Source: Actinomycetota bacterium (GTDB taxonomy: Bacteria; Actinomycetota; Coriobacteriia; Anaerosomatales; Anaerosomataceae). From it: DNA of 64,000 bases. Below the pieces are notes generated by a model that was given only the letters and a program-made list of their open reading frames with translations, ran no database searches and had not been told where the DNA came from. The stretch lies in contig RCMX01000002.1 in NCBI GenBank assembly GCA_004348925.1, forward strand, positions 368,259 to 432,258, in the 5' to 3' direction. Below, piece after piece: positions 7,912 through 16,516 of the stretch. The position numbers and the translations under genes were made by a program. How positions within the stretch are numbered: the stretch's first letter is position 1; each line of letters starts with the position of its first letter.

Positions 7912-10128
7912 ATGGGAACGCGCGCGCTTGACGGTGCCCCCGCAAAGGGCGGAGGGGCGTATGCCCCGCCTTTGCGTCCGATAGCGCCGGTCGTGGTGTT
8001 GGCACTCTTCTGTTGTGGACTGTATGGCATCCTTCACTCGGTTCCGGATCGCTCCCTGGTGCTTGAGATCGTTCGACAGTCCGCGTACCTTGCACCGTTC
8101 TTCCTGGCTGCCATCGCTTCACTGGTCGCCTATCGCCGTGCGAGCGATCGCGAACGGCGATTGTGGCGCGGCCTCGTGGTCGGCTTGCTGCTCATATCGC
8201 TGAGCGAGGCATATGTGAGCGTGCTCGTCCTGGAGCGGCGCGTGCTCACGCCCGATGCATCGACACTGCCGATGGTGGTGAGCATGATCGCGGCAGTGGT
8301 GCTGATTGCCACGCTGTTCAGGCTCACCGACTTCCGCACGCTGTCACGCTCGGTGGGCGTGAGACACATCATCGATGCTGCCGGCACTAGCCTGCTGCTC
8401 TTCGGAGCAGTGCTCGCGCTATTCGCGGTTCCGATTACCGCGAGGTACCCGGCGTCCGGGGCGATCGACGATCTCGCGGCAGCACTCTACGCCGTACTTG
8501 GCATCCTTATGCTCATCGCGACCGCCGTGAACTTCGCCACTCGCGGCTGGAGTCATTGGCGCGAGTGTGAGCGGCGGGTCATCGTCGGGGTGGGGATCTA
8601 CGGACTCGCGACGGCACTGTGGCCGCTATGGTATCTCGGGTCCGTTCTGAATCGCCCCCTTGCATGGGACGCCATCATCGAGATCATGTGGATGGCAGGC
8701 GCATTCATGGTCTTCTCGGGAGCGGTGACCCGTCTGCGCGTGGAGGGGGCCGACCCGCGGTTCCTCACGCTCCCTCGCATGCGACCCAGACGTCATGGTT
8801 CGCTCTCCATGACGATGCCGACGCTCTTCACGTTCGGCATCCCGCTGTTTGGGTCGATGGCGCTTCTGGGCTCGGCTGACTCGCTCACGAGAACCGCATA
8901 CGCGATCACGGCACTGGGGCTCACGTTCGTCGTGGCCGGTCGCTCTGCCGTGTCCGCCATCGAGAACGAGTTCCTCTTCGACAAAGCCGTGAACGACCCA
9001 CTCACGGAGCTGTACGGGCACCGCTACTTCCACGAGCGACTCAAACTCGAGTTGGAGATGGCCGCTCGCCGCGGAGCCAGGGTGTCGGTGGTGGTGCTCG
9101 ATCTCGACGGCTTCTCGCGGATCAACGGTGCTCACGGGCATGCATTCGGAGACGCCGTTCTTCAGTCGGCCGCAAGCGCGATCCGTGGCGCATGCCGTGC
9201 GTCCGACGTCGTGTGCCGACTGGGAGCCGATGAGTTCGCGATCATCCTTCCCGAGGCCAACGATCCTGATATGACGGGCGTGGCCGAGCGCATACAACAT
9301 GCGCTGCTCGGTGTGGACACCGGGGAGTCAGGTCAGCTGACGGCGTCGATAGGGCTCGCCTCCTACCCGCAAGACAGCGTCGAGCAAGACGATCTTCTCC
9401 GCAAAGCCGACGGTGCGTTGTACTGGGCGAAGTACCACGGAAAGAACCGTGTCGTCGCGTTCGATGAGTCGGTCGTGGAGTCACTGAGCGCAGACGAGCG
9501 CATACGCGTACTCGAGGAGCAATCGCATCTGGGGACGGTGCGCGCCCTCGCGGCGGCGGTCGACGCCCGCGATCCGCTCACGCAGTTCCACTCCCGCAAC
9601 GTGGCGGTTCTCTCGGTCATGCTTGCCGAGGAGGTCGAGTTGGACGAGGGGAAGCGTCAGCTCATCGAGATCGCTGCGCTGCTTCATGATGTCGGGAAGA
9701 TCGGCATCGCCGATCGGGTGCTGCGCAAACGCGGCCCGCTCAACGCGTCAGAGTCGCGCCACATTCGCGAGCATCCCGGTCTTGGCGAGAAGATTCTGCG
9801 CTCGACCCAGCTCGAGGAGATCCTCCCGTGGGTTCGCCATCATCACGAGCGCTGGGACGGCATGGGGTATCCCGACGGGCTGGCGGGGGAGGCGATACCG
9901 ATCGAGGCGCGATTGCTGTGCATCTGCGATGCCTACGACGCCATGACCTCGGGCCGTCCGTACCGGGCCGCGCTCTCTTCGACGGCAGCGTTGCAGGAGC
10001 TCGATCTGTGCATCGGTACCCAGTTCGACCCGGCCCTTACCGAGGCGTTCATCCGGCTTGTCGGGAAGCGACGGCTGCTCCGACCGGGCATGCACTCGGC
10101 TCGCGAGGAGCGTCGGATGAATCCGTAG
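7912..10128 (+). CDS. Membrane GGDEF / HD-GYP c-di-GMP protein
   Basis: I prefer the ATG at 7912, preceded by GAAGGG at 8 nt, over an in-frame GTG at 7882. The 738-aa protein has about eight N-terminal membrane helices (to about residue 355), then a GGDEF domain starting at DPLTELYGHRYFHERL. The signature there is GADEF (about 438-442) rather than GGDEF. A C-terminal HD-GYP phosphodiesterase domain has HDVGKIGIADRVL near 591 and HHERWDGMGYP near 642. HD-GYP domains hydrolyse c-di-GMP to pGpG or GMP; the catalytic HD and GYP motifs are intact. Cyclase activity is uncertain because the first Gly-Gly is Gly-Ala. The membrane part may sense an envelope signal. Confidence 0.92.
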   Translation: MGTRALDGAPAKGGGAYAPPLRPIAPVVVLALFCCGLYGILHSVPDRSLVLEIVRQSAYLAPFFLAAIASLVAYRRASDRERRLWRGLVVGLLLISLSEAYVSVLVLERRVLTPDASTLPMVVSMIAAVVLIATLFRLTDFRTLSRSVGVRHIIDAAGTSLLLFGAVLALFAVPITARYPASGAIDDLAAALYAVLGILMLIATAVNFATRGWSHWRECERRVIVGVGIYGLATALWPLWYLGSVLNRPLAWDAIIEIMWMAGAFMVFSGAVTRLRVEGADPRFLTLPRMRPRRHGSLSMTMPTLFTFGIPLFGSMALLGSADSLTRTAYAITALGLTFVVAGRSAVSAIENEFLFDKAVNDPLTELYGHRYFHERLKLELEMAARRGARVSVVVLDLDGFSRINGAHGHAFGDAVLQSAASAIRGACRASDVVCRLGADEFAIILPEANDPDMTGVAERIQHALLGVDTGESGQLTASIGLASYPQDSVEQDDLLRKADGALYWAKYHGKNRVVAFDESVVESLSADERIRVLEEQSHLGTVRALAAAVDARDPLTQFHSRNVAVLSVMLAEEVELDEGKRQLIEIAALLHDVGKIGIADRVLRKRGPLNASESRHIREHPGLGEKILRSTQLEEILPWVRHHHERWDGMGYPDGLAGEAIPIEARLLCICDAYDAMTSGRPYRAALSSTAALQELDLCIGTQFDPALTEAFIRLVGKRRLLRPGMHSAREERRMNP
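7941..7976. repeat. Hairpin inside the start of the GGDEF/HD-GYP gene
   Basis: CGCAAAGG and CCTTTGCG form the outer stem, and GGGGC and GCCCC the inner stem around GTAT, separated by a small internal loop. It lies about 10 codons after the proposed start, where it encodes a Gly/Ala/Pro-rich segment (GAPAKGGGAYAPPL). It could be a repetitive-palindrome insertion or affect translation. Confidence 0.5.
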
Positions 10129-10154
10129 AGACCCGTCCGGCACTGCTCGACCGT

Positions 10155-11264
10155 CTACAGCGGGTTTGCGGCCAGATGTGCGAAGGTTCCGGCGCGATCG
10201 TCCAGGTGCTCGACGATGTACGTGTGTATGCCCACCACGCGGTTGTGCTCGGCTGCGAGCGCGTTGCGTTCCTCGGCGGCCGCGTTGTACTCGGCGGCTG
10301 CTGCGTTGTAGCTGGCGACAAGGGCGTTGTATCCGGCGCTGTCGCCGGCGGCGAGCAAGGCGTCCATGCGCGACTTCAGGCTCGTCACATTCGGTTGCAG
10401 CGTCTTGAGTCGCGTGTCCGCGGCGTTGATGCGTCCGGCGAGCTCATCCGCGCGCTGCTTGGCAGCGGCAGCCGTCGACAGGATCGTGGTCACCTGCGCT
10501 CCGGCGTCATACCGCTTGGTGCCGTCCCCGAGCTTGAAGACCTGCGGCGCGCTCGTGAGCTTCGTGCCGTTGCCGACGGAGTCCGGCGGCATGCCCACAA
10601 ACCCGCGTGTCGTCGTCTCGATGTATGCGTAGCCGGTATCGCCGTACTCGAGCCCTTCGGCCTTGATTCCCAGCGCGACGTGCTGCTCGGGCCCGAACAG
10701 CAGGATCGCGACGTCGTATCCCTCGCGTGCCAGCAGCCCGCCGAGCAGGAGTGCTTTGTCATCGCAGTCGCCCGCCTGTTGGGCAGCGGTCTCAACCGGG
10801 AACTTCGGCGACAGATTATGCGGGTCCAGCTTGTACTCGAGCGACTGCGCGTACGAAGTCATGAGCTCCACGTACCGGTCGCTATCGAGGCCGGACGCAT
10901 CCCGGATGCCCCGGAACTGGCCGATCATTGCCGAGAAGAACGCGTCCTGGTGCTTCTCGAAGACGAATGCGGGGTAGTAGTCGCTGATCCAGTCGTTCTC
11001 GCGTGCGTTGCCGAAGCGGATGACGCTCTTCTCGGCTTGTTGTGCGCCGACGTAGAGCGGTCCATCGACGACTATCGAGAGCGTGCGAGGCGTCCCCTCG
11101 AAGGTGAAGGTCGTGTCGACGGTGAGGTTTGCGGTGCCGGCGACGGGCGTGATCGAGGGATAGACGACGCCGGTCGGCAGCCGCAGCGTGCCATCCGCAT
11201 TGCAGCCGGCCACGAGTGCGAGCGACAGCGCGAGTGCGACTGCGACGAGCGGACGAACTCGCAT
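10155..11264 (-). CDS. Lipoprotein with transglutaminase-like domain and C-terminal coiled coil
   Basis: The 369-aa product has a lipoprotein signal (hydrophobic stretch then LVAGC, lipidated Cys at about residue 21), placing it outside the membrane. The middle contains QQAGDCDDKALLLGGLLAREGYD, then EQHVALGI and YAYIETT. This Cys...His...Glu/Asp arrangement resembles bacterial transglutaminase-like cysteine proteases. The last 110 residues form an Ala/Glu/Asn-rich coiled coil (RADELAGRINAADTRLKTL, EYNAAAEERNALAAEHNRV). The role may be cleavage or processing of a surface protein; the substrate is unknown. It converges on the GGDEF/HD-GYP gene. Confidence 0.75.
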   Translation of the reverse strand: MRVRPLVAVALALSLALVAGCNADGTLRLPTGVVYPSITPVAGTANLTVDTTFTFEGTPRTLSIVVDGPLYVGAQQAEKSVIRFGNARENDWISDYYPAFVFEKHQDAFFSAMIGQFRGIRDASGLDSDRYVELMTSYAQSLEYKLDPHNLSPKFPVETAAQQAGDCDDKALLLGGLLAREGYDVAILLFGPEQHVALGIKAEGLEYGDTGYAYIETTTRGFVGMPPDSVGNGTKLTSAPQVFKLGDGTKRYDAGAQVTTILSTAAAAKQRADELAGRINAADTRLKTLQPNVTSLKSRMDALLAAGDSAGYNALVASYNAAAAEYNAAAEERNALAAEHNRVVGIHTYIVEHLDDRAGTFAHLAANPL

Positions 11265-11445
11265 GGGACCTCCTCGGGCAATGACGGCACGGCGGTTGCA
11301 CTAGCTGCGATGCCGAGCATACCGCGAATGCGTGGTTTGACGCTCGGTCGGGGCAGTGGTAGAACCAGCAATCGTGTCGCCGTTCGGTCCGGCAGCCTTC
11401 GCGACGCAGCAACATCACTCACGATCCGGAAGGCGGGACCAGTAC

Positions 11446-12444
11446 ATGGCACCCAGGCAGGATGATGTGATAGGCCGGACGCTCGGCACGATCGGGCCGC
11501 GATTGCTCGTGCGCGGCGGGTTCCTCGCATACTTCATCTTCATCTCCATCCGGCTCCTGCAATTCCGGGCGTGGGCGCTCGGCACCGGTGATTTTGTGCC
11601 ACGACCGGAAGCGGTGGCTGGCCTCTTACCGATCGGCTCCTACATGAGCTTCTTCCTGTGGCTCAAGACCGGCTTCTTCGACCCGGTCTTGCCCGCGGGC
11701 ATCGTGATCATCATCGGCGCGCTTGTGACCTCGCTCCTGCTTAAGCGCGGTTTCTGTGGCTGGATCTGTCCGGTCGGCACCGTGTGGGAGGGTGCCGCGT
11801 GGCTGGGCCGAAAGGTTCTCGGCCGTGACAACTTCCGGTTCCCGCGCTGGCTCGACCTCGCGCTTCGTGCGCTGCGTTACGCGCTCGCCGCCGTCGTCAT
11901 GGTCTGGCTCGCGAAAGTGAGCGTTGCCGAGGCGATGAGCTTCCAGCAGACGCCGTACTACGCCACCGTCGATGCGAAGATGCTGCTGCTCTTCGCCGCT
12001 CCGGTCTACCTTGCCGTCATCGCACTCGCGTTCGTGAGCATGATGCTGCTCGGCAACGTGTGGTGTCGCTACCTGTGTCCTCTCGGCGGTGTGTACGGCG
12101 CGTGCGGTGTTGCGTCGGCATGCACCGTCGTCCGCGATGCCGAGAAGTGCATCGACTGCGGCAAGTGCGCCAAGGCGTGCCACGCGGCGGTGCCGGTGGA
12201 TACCCTCACGTCAGTTCGCGCGCCCGAGTGCGACGGCTGCCAGGACTGCGTGCGCGCGTGCCCTGCCGAGGGAGCCCTCACGCCGCGTGTGTTCGGGCGC
12301 TTCGCGTTCCCGTGGTGGGTGTGGCCGCTCGCGGTCGTTGCGGTGTGGCTGCTCGTGTACGGCATCGCGGTTGGGACCGGGCACTGGCACTCGCAGCTGC
12401 CGATCGAGACGTTTGGCCAGTTCATGCGGATTCCGGGGCTGTAG
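11446..12444 (+). CDS. NapH/MauN-type 4Fe-4S membrane electron-transfer protein
   Basis: The ATG at 11446 fits a 332-aa protein with about five membrane helices and a cytoplasmic ferredoxin domain. Two Cys-x3-Cys-Pro motifs (CGWICPVG and CRYLCPLGG) are characteristic of NapH, NosR, CcoG and related quinol dehydrogenases. They are followed by two 4Fe-4S cluster motifs, CIDCGKCAKAC and CDGCQDCVRACP. It probably moves electrons between the quinone pool and periplasmic or cytoplasmic partners. No nap, nos or mau partner is adjacent, so the partner is unknown. The next gene begins 53 nt downstream. Confidence 0.82.
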   Translation: MAPRQDDVIGRTLGTIGPRLLVRGGFLAYFIFISIRLLQFRAWALGTGDFVPRPEAVAGLLPIGSYMSFFLWLKTGFFDPVLPAGIVIIIGALVTSLLLKRGFCGWICPVGTVWEGAAWLGRKVLGRDNFRFPRWLDLALRALRYALAAVVMVWLAKVSVAEAMSFQQTPYYATVDAKMLLLFAAPVYLAVIALAFVSMMLLGNVWCRYLCPLGGVYGACGVASACTVVRDAEKCIDCGKCAKACHAAVPVDTLTSVRAPECDGCQDCVRACPAEGALTPRVFGRFAFPWWVWPLAVVAVWLLVYGIAVGTGHWHSQLPIETFGQFMRIPGL

Positions 12445-12497
12445 ACGCGCATTATCGGGTACGCTCGCATATGTCGGCAACGCGAAGGAGGCGCAGG

Positions 12498-13745
12498 GTG
12501 GAAGCTCGATTCGGGTTCATACCGGTGGCATCGGTGCTCGTTGAAGGTCCCGAGGCGCTCGATCACATCATTGGTGAGTACGCCGTAGCTCTGACCGGAA
12601 TCGGCGGCACGCTCACCAACGTTGACGACATCGGGCAGGACCTGCCCGTCTTCTACCTGCTTGCAACCGGCGGTACCGAGAGCAAAACCCTCGAGCTTGT
12701 CGAGCGTCGCCAGAAGGCGGTTCCCGGCGAACCCGTGTTCATCCTTGCGCACCCCGGCAACAACTCGCTGCCTGCTGCGCTCGAGGTGCTCGCGAAGCTG
12801 CACCAGGACGGCCTCAAGGGCCGCATCATCTATCTGAACGCTGCCGATGACGCCGTGGCCCTCGCCGCGATCCACAGCGCCGCCATCGATCTTGGCGTGC
12901 GTCGGACGCTGCATGCGGCGAAGGTCGGTCTTGTCGGCGCTCCATCGGACTGGCTCGTGGCCAGCATGCCGAGCGGCAAGGTCGTGAACGAGGTCTGGGG
13001 TCCGGAAGTGTATCCCATCAACCTGGGCGACCTTGTCGGTCGTATTGCGAACGTCACTGACGAGGCCGCCGGCGCGGCTGCCGACGCGCTCGTGGGTGCT
13101 GCTACCGGATGTGTGGAGCCCACGCGCGAGGACCTGCTCGACGTAGCGCGCGTGAGCCAGGCGCTCAAGCAGCTTGTCGTCGACCGCCGACTGAACGCGC
13201 TTACCGTGCGTTGCTTCGACCTCGTCCTCAGCATGAAGACCACCGGCTGCTTCGCGCTTGCGGAGCTCACCGACGCCGGCGTCATCGCCGGCTGTGAGGG
13301 CGACATCGTCACGACCGTCGGTCTCATGTGGGCGCGGCTCATGACGGGCACCACGCCATGGATGGCCAACCCCGCACAGCTCGATGAGGCCGCGAACGCG
13401 CTCTGGCTCGCGCACTGCACCGTGCCGCGCAGCATGGTCGAGAGCTACCGCCTGCGCTCGCACTTCGAGTCGGGTCTCGGCGTGGGCATTCAGGGCGTTC
13501 TCCCGAACAGCCCCGTCACGCTTGTGCGCATCGGAGGCACGCGCATGGAGCGCATCTGGATCGCCGAGGGCGCGATCGTGCGTTCAGGCGATGCCGAGAA
13601 CCTGTGCCGCACGCAAGCGTACGTCGAGCTCTCGGACGGCTCCGTGAGCGACCTGCTCACGGAGCCGCTCGGCAACCACATCGTGCTCGTGCCGGGACAT
13701 CACGCTGCGCGCCTGCGCTCGTGGTGGGAGACGATGATCGGGTAG
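12498..13745 (+). CDS. L-fucose/arabinose isomerase-fold protein, function unknown
   Basis: I choose GTG 12498, 6 nt after GAAGGAGG, over an ATG at 12471. The 415-aa cytoplasmic protein resembles the fucose-isomerase-like superfamily: an N-terminal alpha/beta domain (VFYLLATGGTESKTLELVER, PVFILAHPGNNSLPAALEVL) and a C-terminal domain with GCEGDIVTTVGLMWARLMTG and FGLxx-like LRSHFESGLGVGIQG. Members of this superfamily include real sugar isomerases and many proteins of unknown role. No sugar transporter or kinase gene is adjacent, so a catabolic sugar role has no contextual support. Confidence 0.65.
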   Translation: MEARFGFIPVASVLVEGPEALDHIIGEYAVALTGIGGTLTNVDDIGQDLPVFYLLATGGTESKTLELVERRQKAVPGEPVFILAHPGNNSLPAALEVLAKLHQDGLKGRIIYLNAADDAVALAAIHSAAIDLGVRRTLHAAKVGLVGAPSDWLVASMPSGKVVNEVWGPEVYPINLGDLVGRIANVTDEAAGAAADALVGAATGCVEPTREDLLDVARVSQALKQLVVDRRLNALTVRCFDLVLSMKTTGCFALAELTDAGVIAGCEGDIVTTVGLMWARLMTGTTPWMANPAQLDEAANALWLAHCTVPRSMVESYRLRSHFESGLGVGIQGVLPNSPVTLVRIGGTRMERIWIAEGAIVRSGDAENLCRTQAYVELSDGSVSDLLTEPLGNHIVLVPGHHAARLRSWWETMIG

Positions 13746-13754
13746 CGTCGCCTG

Positions 13755-14645
13755 CTAGCCGCCGAATGCCGCGATCGTGGCCGAGATGTCCCTCGGCTTC
13801 TCGGCATGCTTCCACATTGGGCGATCGAGCTGCGGCAGGCCGTCCTGGTACGTGAAGGATTCCGGCTCCTCGAAGAAGACGCCGATCGGAATCTTGCACT
13901 CGTCGGGCGCGCACGTGAGCTCGTGGAAGGTTGACATCGAAAGATCGAACGCCTTCGTGCGGTCGGTGGGGTCGTAGTCGGGCAGTTCCTCGATCTTGTA
14001 GACGCGGTCGCGGAACCACGAGAAGGTGTTCATCTTGTTCCAGGTCACGCAGGGCTGATACACGTCCACCACCGAGAATCCCTCGTGCATGATCGCGCGC
14101 TTGTAGATCTCCTTGAGGTGCGGGATGTCGCCCGCGAACGCGCGCGCCACGAACGTCGCACCCTGCGCGACCGCCACGCCGACCGGGTTCACCGGCTCCT
14201 CGACGACCCCGCCCGGGGTGCTCGGCGTGCGCATGAACTGGTCGGAGGTAGGCGAGGCCTGGCCGGTCGTGAGGCCGTAGATCTGGTTGTTGTGGAAGAT
14301 CGCGGTCATGTCGATGTTGCGGCGCACCGAGTGGATGAAGTGGTTGCCGCCGATGCCGTAACCGTCGCCGTCACCCATCTCCACGATTACCTTCAGATCC
14401 GGCCGCGTGAGCGCGAGCCCGGTCGCAACCGGCAGCGCGCGTCCGTGGAGGCCGTGGAAGCCCTGTACGTTGTAGAAGTCGGCGCCGTTGCCGTGGCAGC
14501 CGATACCCCACACCATCGCGAGTTCCTCGGCGGGGATAGCGAGTTCCTCGATCGCTTCCTTGAGCGCGCGGAACATGCCGAAGTTGCCACATCCGGGGCA
14601 CCAGGTGGGCTTCATGCTGCTTTCAAGCTCCTTGGCGGTTGGCAT
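13755..14645 (-). CDS. korB: 2-oxoacid:ferredoxin oxidoreductase, beta subunit
   Basis: This 296-aa subunit binds thiamine diphosphate and one 4Fe-4S cluster. CPGC lies at residues 16-19, with further Cys at 50 (GIGCHGN) and near 198 (YQPCVTWN). The TPP motif is GDGDGYGIGGNHF near 92-104, followed by NNQIYGLTTGQASPT, a signature of the beta subunits. With the alpha subunit it converts 2-oxoglutarate, or a related 2-oxoacid, and CoA to acyl-CoA, CO2 and reduced ferredoxin in the cytoplasm. It lies 1 nt downstream of korA in the same operon. Specificity for 2-oxoglutarate is likely from the fused alpha subunit type but is not proven by sequence. Confidence 0.92.
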   Translation of the reverse strand: MPTAKELESSMKPTWCPGCGNFGMFRALKEAIEELAIPAEELAMVWGIGCHGNGADFYNVQGFHGLHGRALPVATGLALTRPDLKVIVEMGDGDGYGIGGNHFIHSVRRNIDMTAIFHNNQIYGLTTGQASPTSDQFMRTPSTPGGVVEEPVNPVGVAVAQGATFVARAFAGDIPHLKEIYKRAIMHEGFSVVDVYQPCVTWNKMNTFSWFRDRVYKIEELPDYDPTDRTKAFDLSMSTFHELTCAPDECKIPIGVFFEEPESFTYQDGLPQLDRPMWKHAEKPRDISATIAAFGG

Positions 14646-14646
14646 C

Positions 14647-16407
14647 TTACAGCACCTCCTTCACGCGTGCGACGATCTGCTCGGGTGTGAACGGCCGCCC
14701 GTCGTAGCGGTGAAGCGTGTTCTCAACGGGCAGCAGGCATTCCTGCCGCACGAGGCCTTCAAGCTGCCCCGTGAAGTTGCCTTCCACGAGCAGCGACTTG
14801 GGCACCGCGCCGAGAAACGCCGCGACCTCCTCGGCGGGGAACGGGAAGACGGTCACGACCTGCATGAGCGCGGCTTTCACACCCTCACGCTCCAGCATAC
14901 GTGCAGCTTCGCGCGCGGGGCCTTTCGTGGTGCCGAAGAAGAGCAGCCCGACATCGGCTTCATCGGGCGGTGCGCCAAAGAGCGCTGGCGGCGGGACGAG
15001 CGTCCGCGCCAGGTTGAGCTTGCGCATCCGTTTCTCGTTTTGCGCGATGCGGACCTCCGCCGGTTCGCCTGCCGAGCCGAAACCGTATTCGTCATGCTCG
15101 TAGGAGTTGCCGAGTTGGTTCGCGCCGTGCACACCCGGAAGCGCGCGGACCGACACACCGTCCTCGGTCACTTTGTAGCGGAGGTAGCGCCCGTCGGCGC
15201 CTTTCGCCTCGGCGGGAACCTCGCCCTCGGTCACGAGCTTGCCGCGGTCGATCACGACCTTTGAGAGGTCGTAGGCGGGTGTGGACTGCCGGTTGTCCGA
15301 GAGGTAGCTGTCGCCGAGGATGACCACCGGCGTCTGGAGCTGGTCGGCGAGGTTGAACGCCTTCCACGTGAGCTCGAATGCGTCCTCGCGGTCCCCCGGC
15401 GCAAGGACCACGCGCGGGAATTCGCCCTGAGCGGCGTGGATGACGTAGCGCAGGTCCGACTGCTCGGTCCACGTCGGAAGCCCTGTGGCGGGCCCTGGAC
15501 GCGTGAGAACGCCCACCACGACGGCGCTCTCGCTCGCACCGGCCATGCCGAACGCCTCGACCATGAGCGCGAAGCCGCCACCGGCCGAGGCCGTCATCGC
15601 ACGCGTGCCGCCGAATGCGGCTCCGACGACCATGTTCATGGCGGCGATCTCGTCCTCGGTGTGTTTCACGACTACGCCGTACTCGCGCTCGTGTGCCGCC
15701 ATGAAGTGCAGGATGGAGGAAGCAGGTGTCATCGGGTAGGCGGCGTAGAAGCCGACACCCGCTGCGAGCGCTCCCATGCCGACGGCTTCGTTGCCGTCCA
15801 CCAGGATGCGTCTCGGCGCTCCCTCGATCGGCGCAAGCCTCACGAAGAAGTCCGGACATGCAGCGACGGCCGCATCGCAGCCCGCCTGCGCCGCGGCGAC
15901 GTTGTTCTCGGCAATCTCGGGGGCCTTCTTCGCGAACTGCTTGTGCAGCGAGTCGCCCAGGTACGTGAGCGGGAACCCGACGATGCCGAGAAGCGCCCCA
16001 AGGGCGACCGTATTGCGCATGATCTTGCCGCCTGCGTCGCGGGCGATGTCGGTGAGCGGGACAGCGACGGCCTGCAGGCGCGCCGGGACCTCCTCGGCGG
16101 GGAAGTCCGCTGGGTCGAAGATGACCGCGCCGCCATCGACGAGCTCCCGGTGGTGTAGGTCGAGCGTCTCGCGGTTGAGGCAGATGAGCACGTCGACTGG
16201 TTCCACATGCGAGTAGACCGGCTCGGCGCTCACACGCAGGAGGTAGTTGTTGTGACCGCCGCGGATGAGCGACGGGTACTCGGTGAGGTCGAACGTCTCA
16301 AGTCCTGCGTCGACGAAGGAGCGGGCGAGCATCTGACCGGCGGCCTTGATGCCAAAGCCGGCTTCGCCGCCGATGCGGACGCGGAGTTCGGTGGGTGCCT
16401 GGGGCAT
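14647..16407 (-). CDS. korA: 2-oxoacid:ferredoxin oxidoreductase, fused gamma-alpha subunit
   Basis: The 586-aa protein fuses a gamma domain (residues 1-190: RVRIGGEAGFGIKAAGQMLAR, TEYPSLIRGGHNN) to an alpha subunit starting near GNEAVGMGALAAGVGFYAAYPMTPASS. The pyrimidine-binding alpha domain has EDEIAAMNMVVGAAFGGTRAMTASAGGGF. Fused alpha chains of this size are typical of actinobacterial KorA. It forms the enzyme with KorB, coded immediately downstream, and links 2-oxoacid oxidation to low-potential ferredoxin. The minus-strand ATG is preceded by GAGGAGG. Both genes point away from coaBC. Confidence 0.93.
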   Translation of the reverse strand: MPQAPTELRVRIGGEAGFGIKAAGQMLARSFVDAGLETFDLTEYPSLIRGGHNNYLLRVSAEPVYSHVEPVDVLICLNRETLDLHHRELVDGGAVIFDPADFPAEEVPARLQAVAVPLTDIARDAGGKIMRNTVALGALLGIVGFPLTYLGDSLHKQFAKKAPEIAENNVAAAQAGCDAAVAACPDFFVRLAPIEGAPRRILVDGNEAVGMGALAAGVGFYAAYPMTPASSILHFMAAHEREYGVVVKHTEDEIAAMNMVVGAAFGGTRAMTASAGGGFALMVEAFGMAGASESAVVVGVLTRPGPATGLPTWTEQSDLRYVIHAAQGEFPRVVLAPGDREDAFELTWKAFNLADQLQTPVVILGDSYLSDNRQSTPAYDLSKVVIDRGKLVTEGEVPAEAKGADGRYLRYKVTEDGVSVRALPGVHGANQLGNSYEHDEYGFGSAGEPAEVRIAQNEKRMRKLNLARTLVPPPALFGAPPDEADVGLLFFGTTKGPAREAARMLEREGVKAALMQVVTVFPFPAEEVAAFLGAVPKSLLVEGNFTGQLEGLVRQECLLPVENTLHRYDGRPFTPEQIVARVKEVL

Positions 16408-16516
16408 GCGTGCCTCCTCGGTGGGTGAGGGTGTACTTGGAGGTTATTCCCAACTGCCGGCGCCGCGGGCGCGCAGAACGCGCATCGGTGTATCCTTATC
16501 GCCTGAGGAGGTACGG

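Noticed and set aside
12471-12497. Upstream ATG for the fucose-isomerase-like gene
   Set aside because: It lacks a ribosome-binding site and includes the strong GAAGGAGG of the GTG at 12498, so the later start is preferred.
12069-13463. Antisense ORF of 464 codons opposite the Fe-S and isomerase-like genes
   Set aside because: It overlaps two genes with clear motifs and has no ribosome-binding site or domain.
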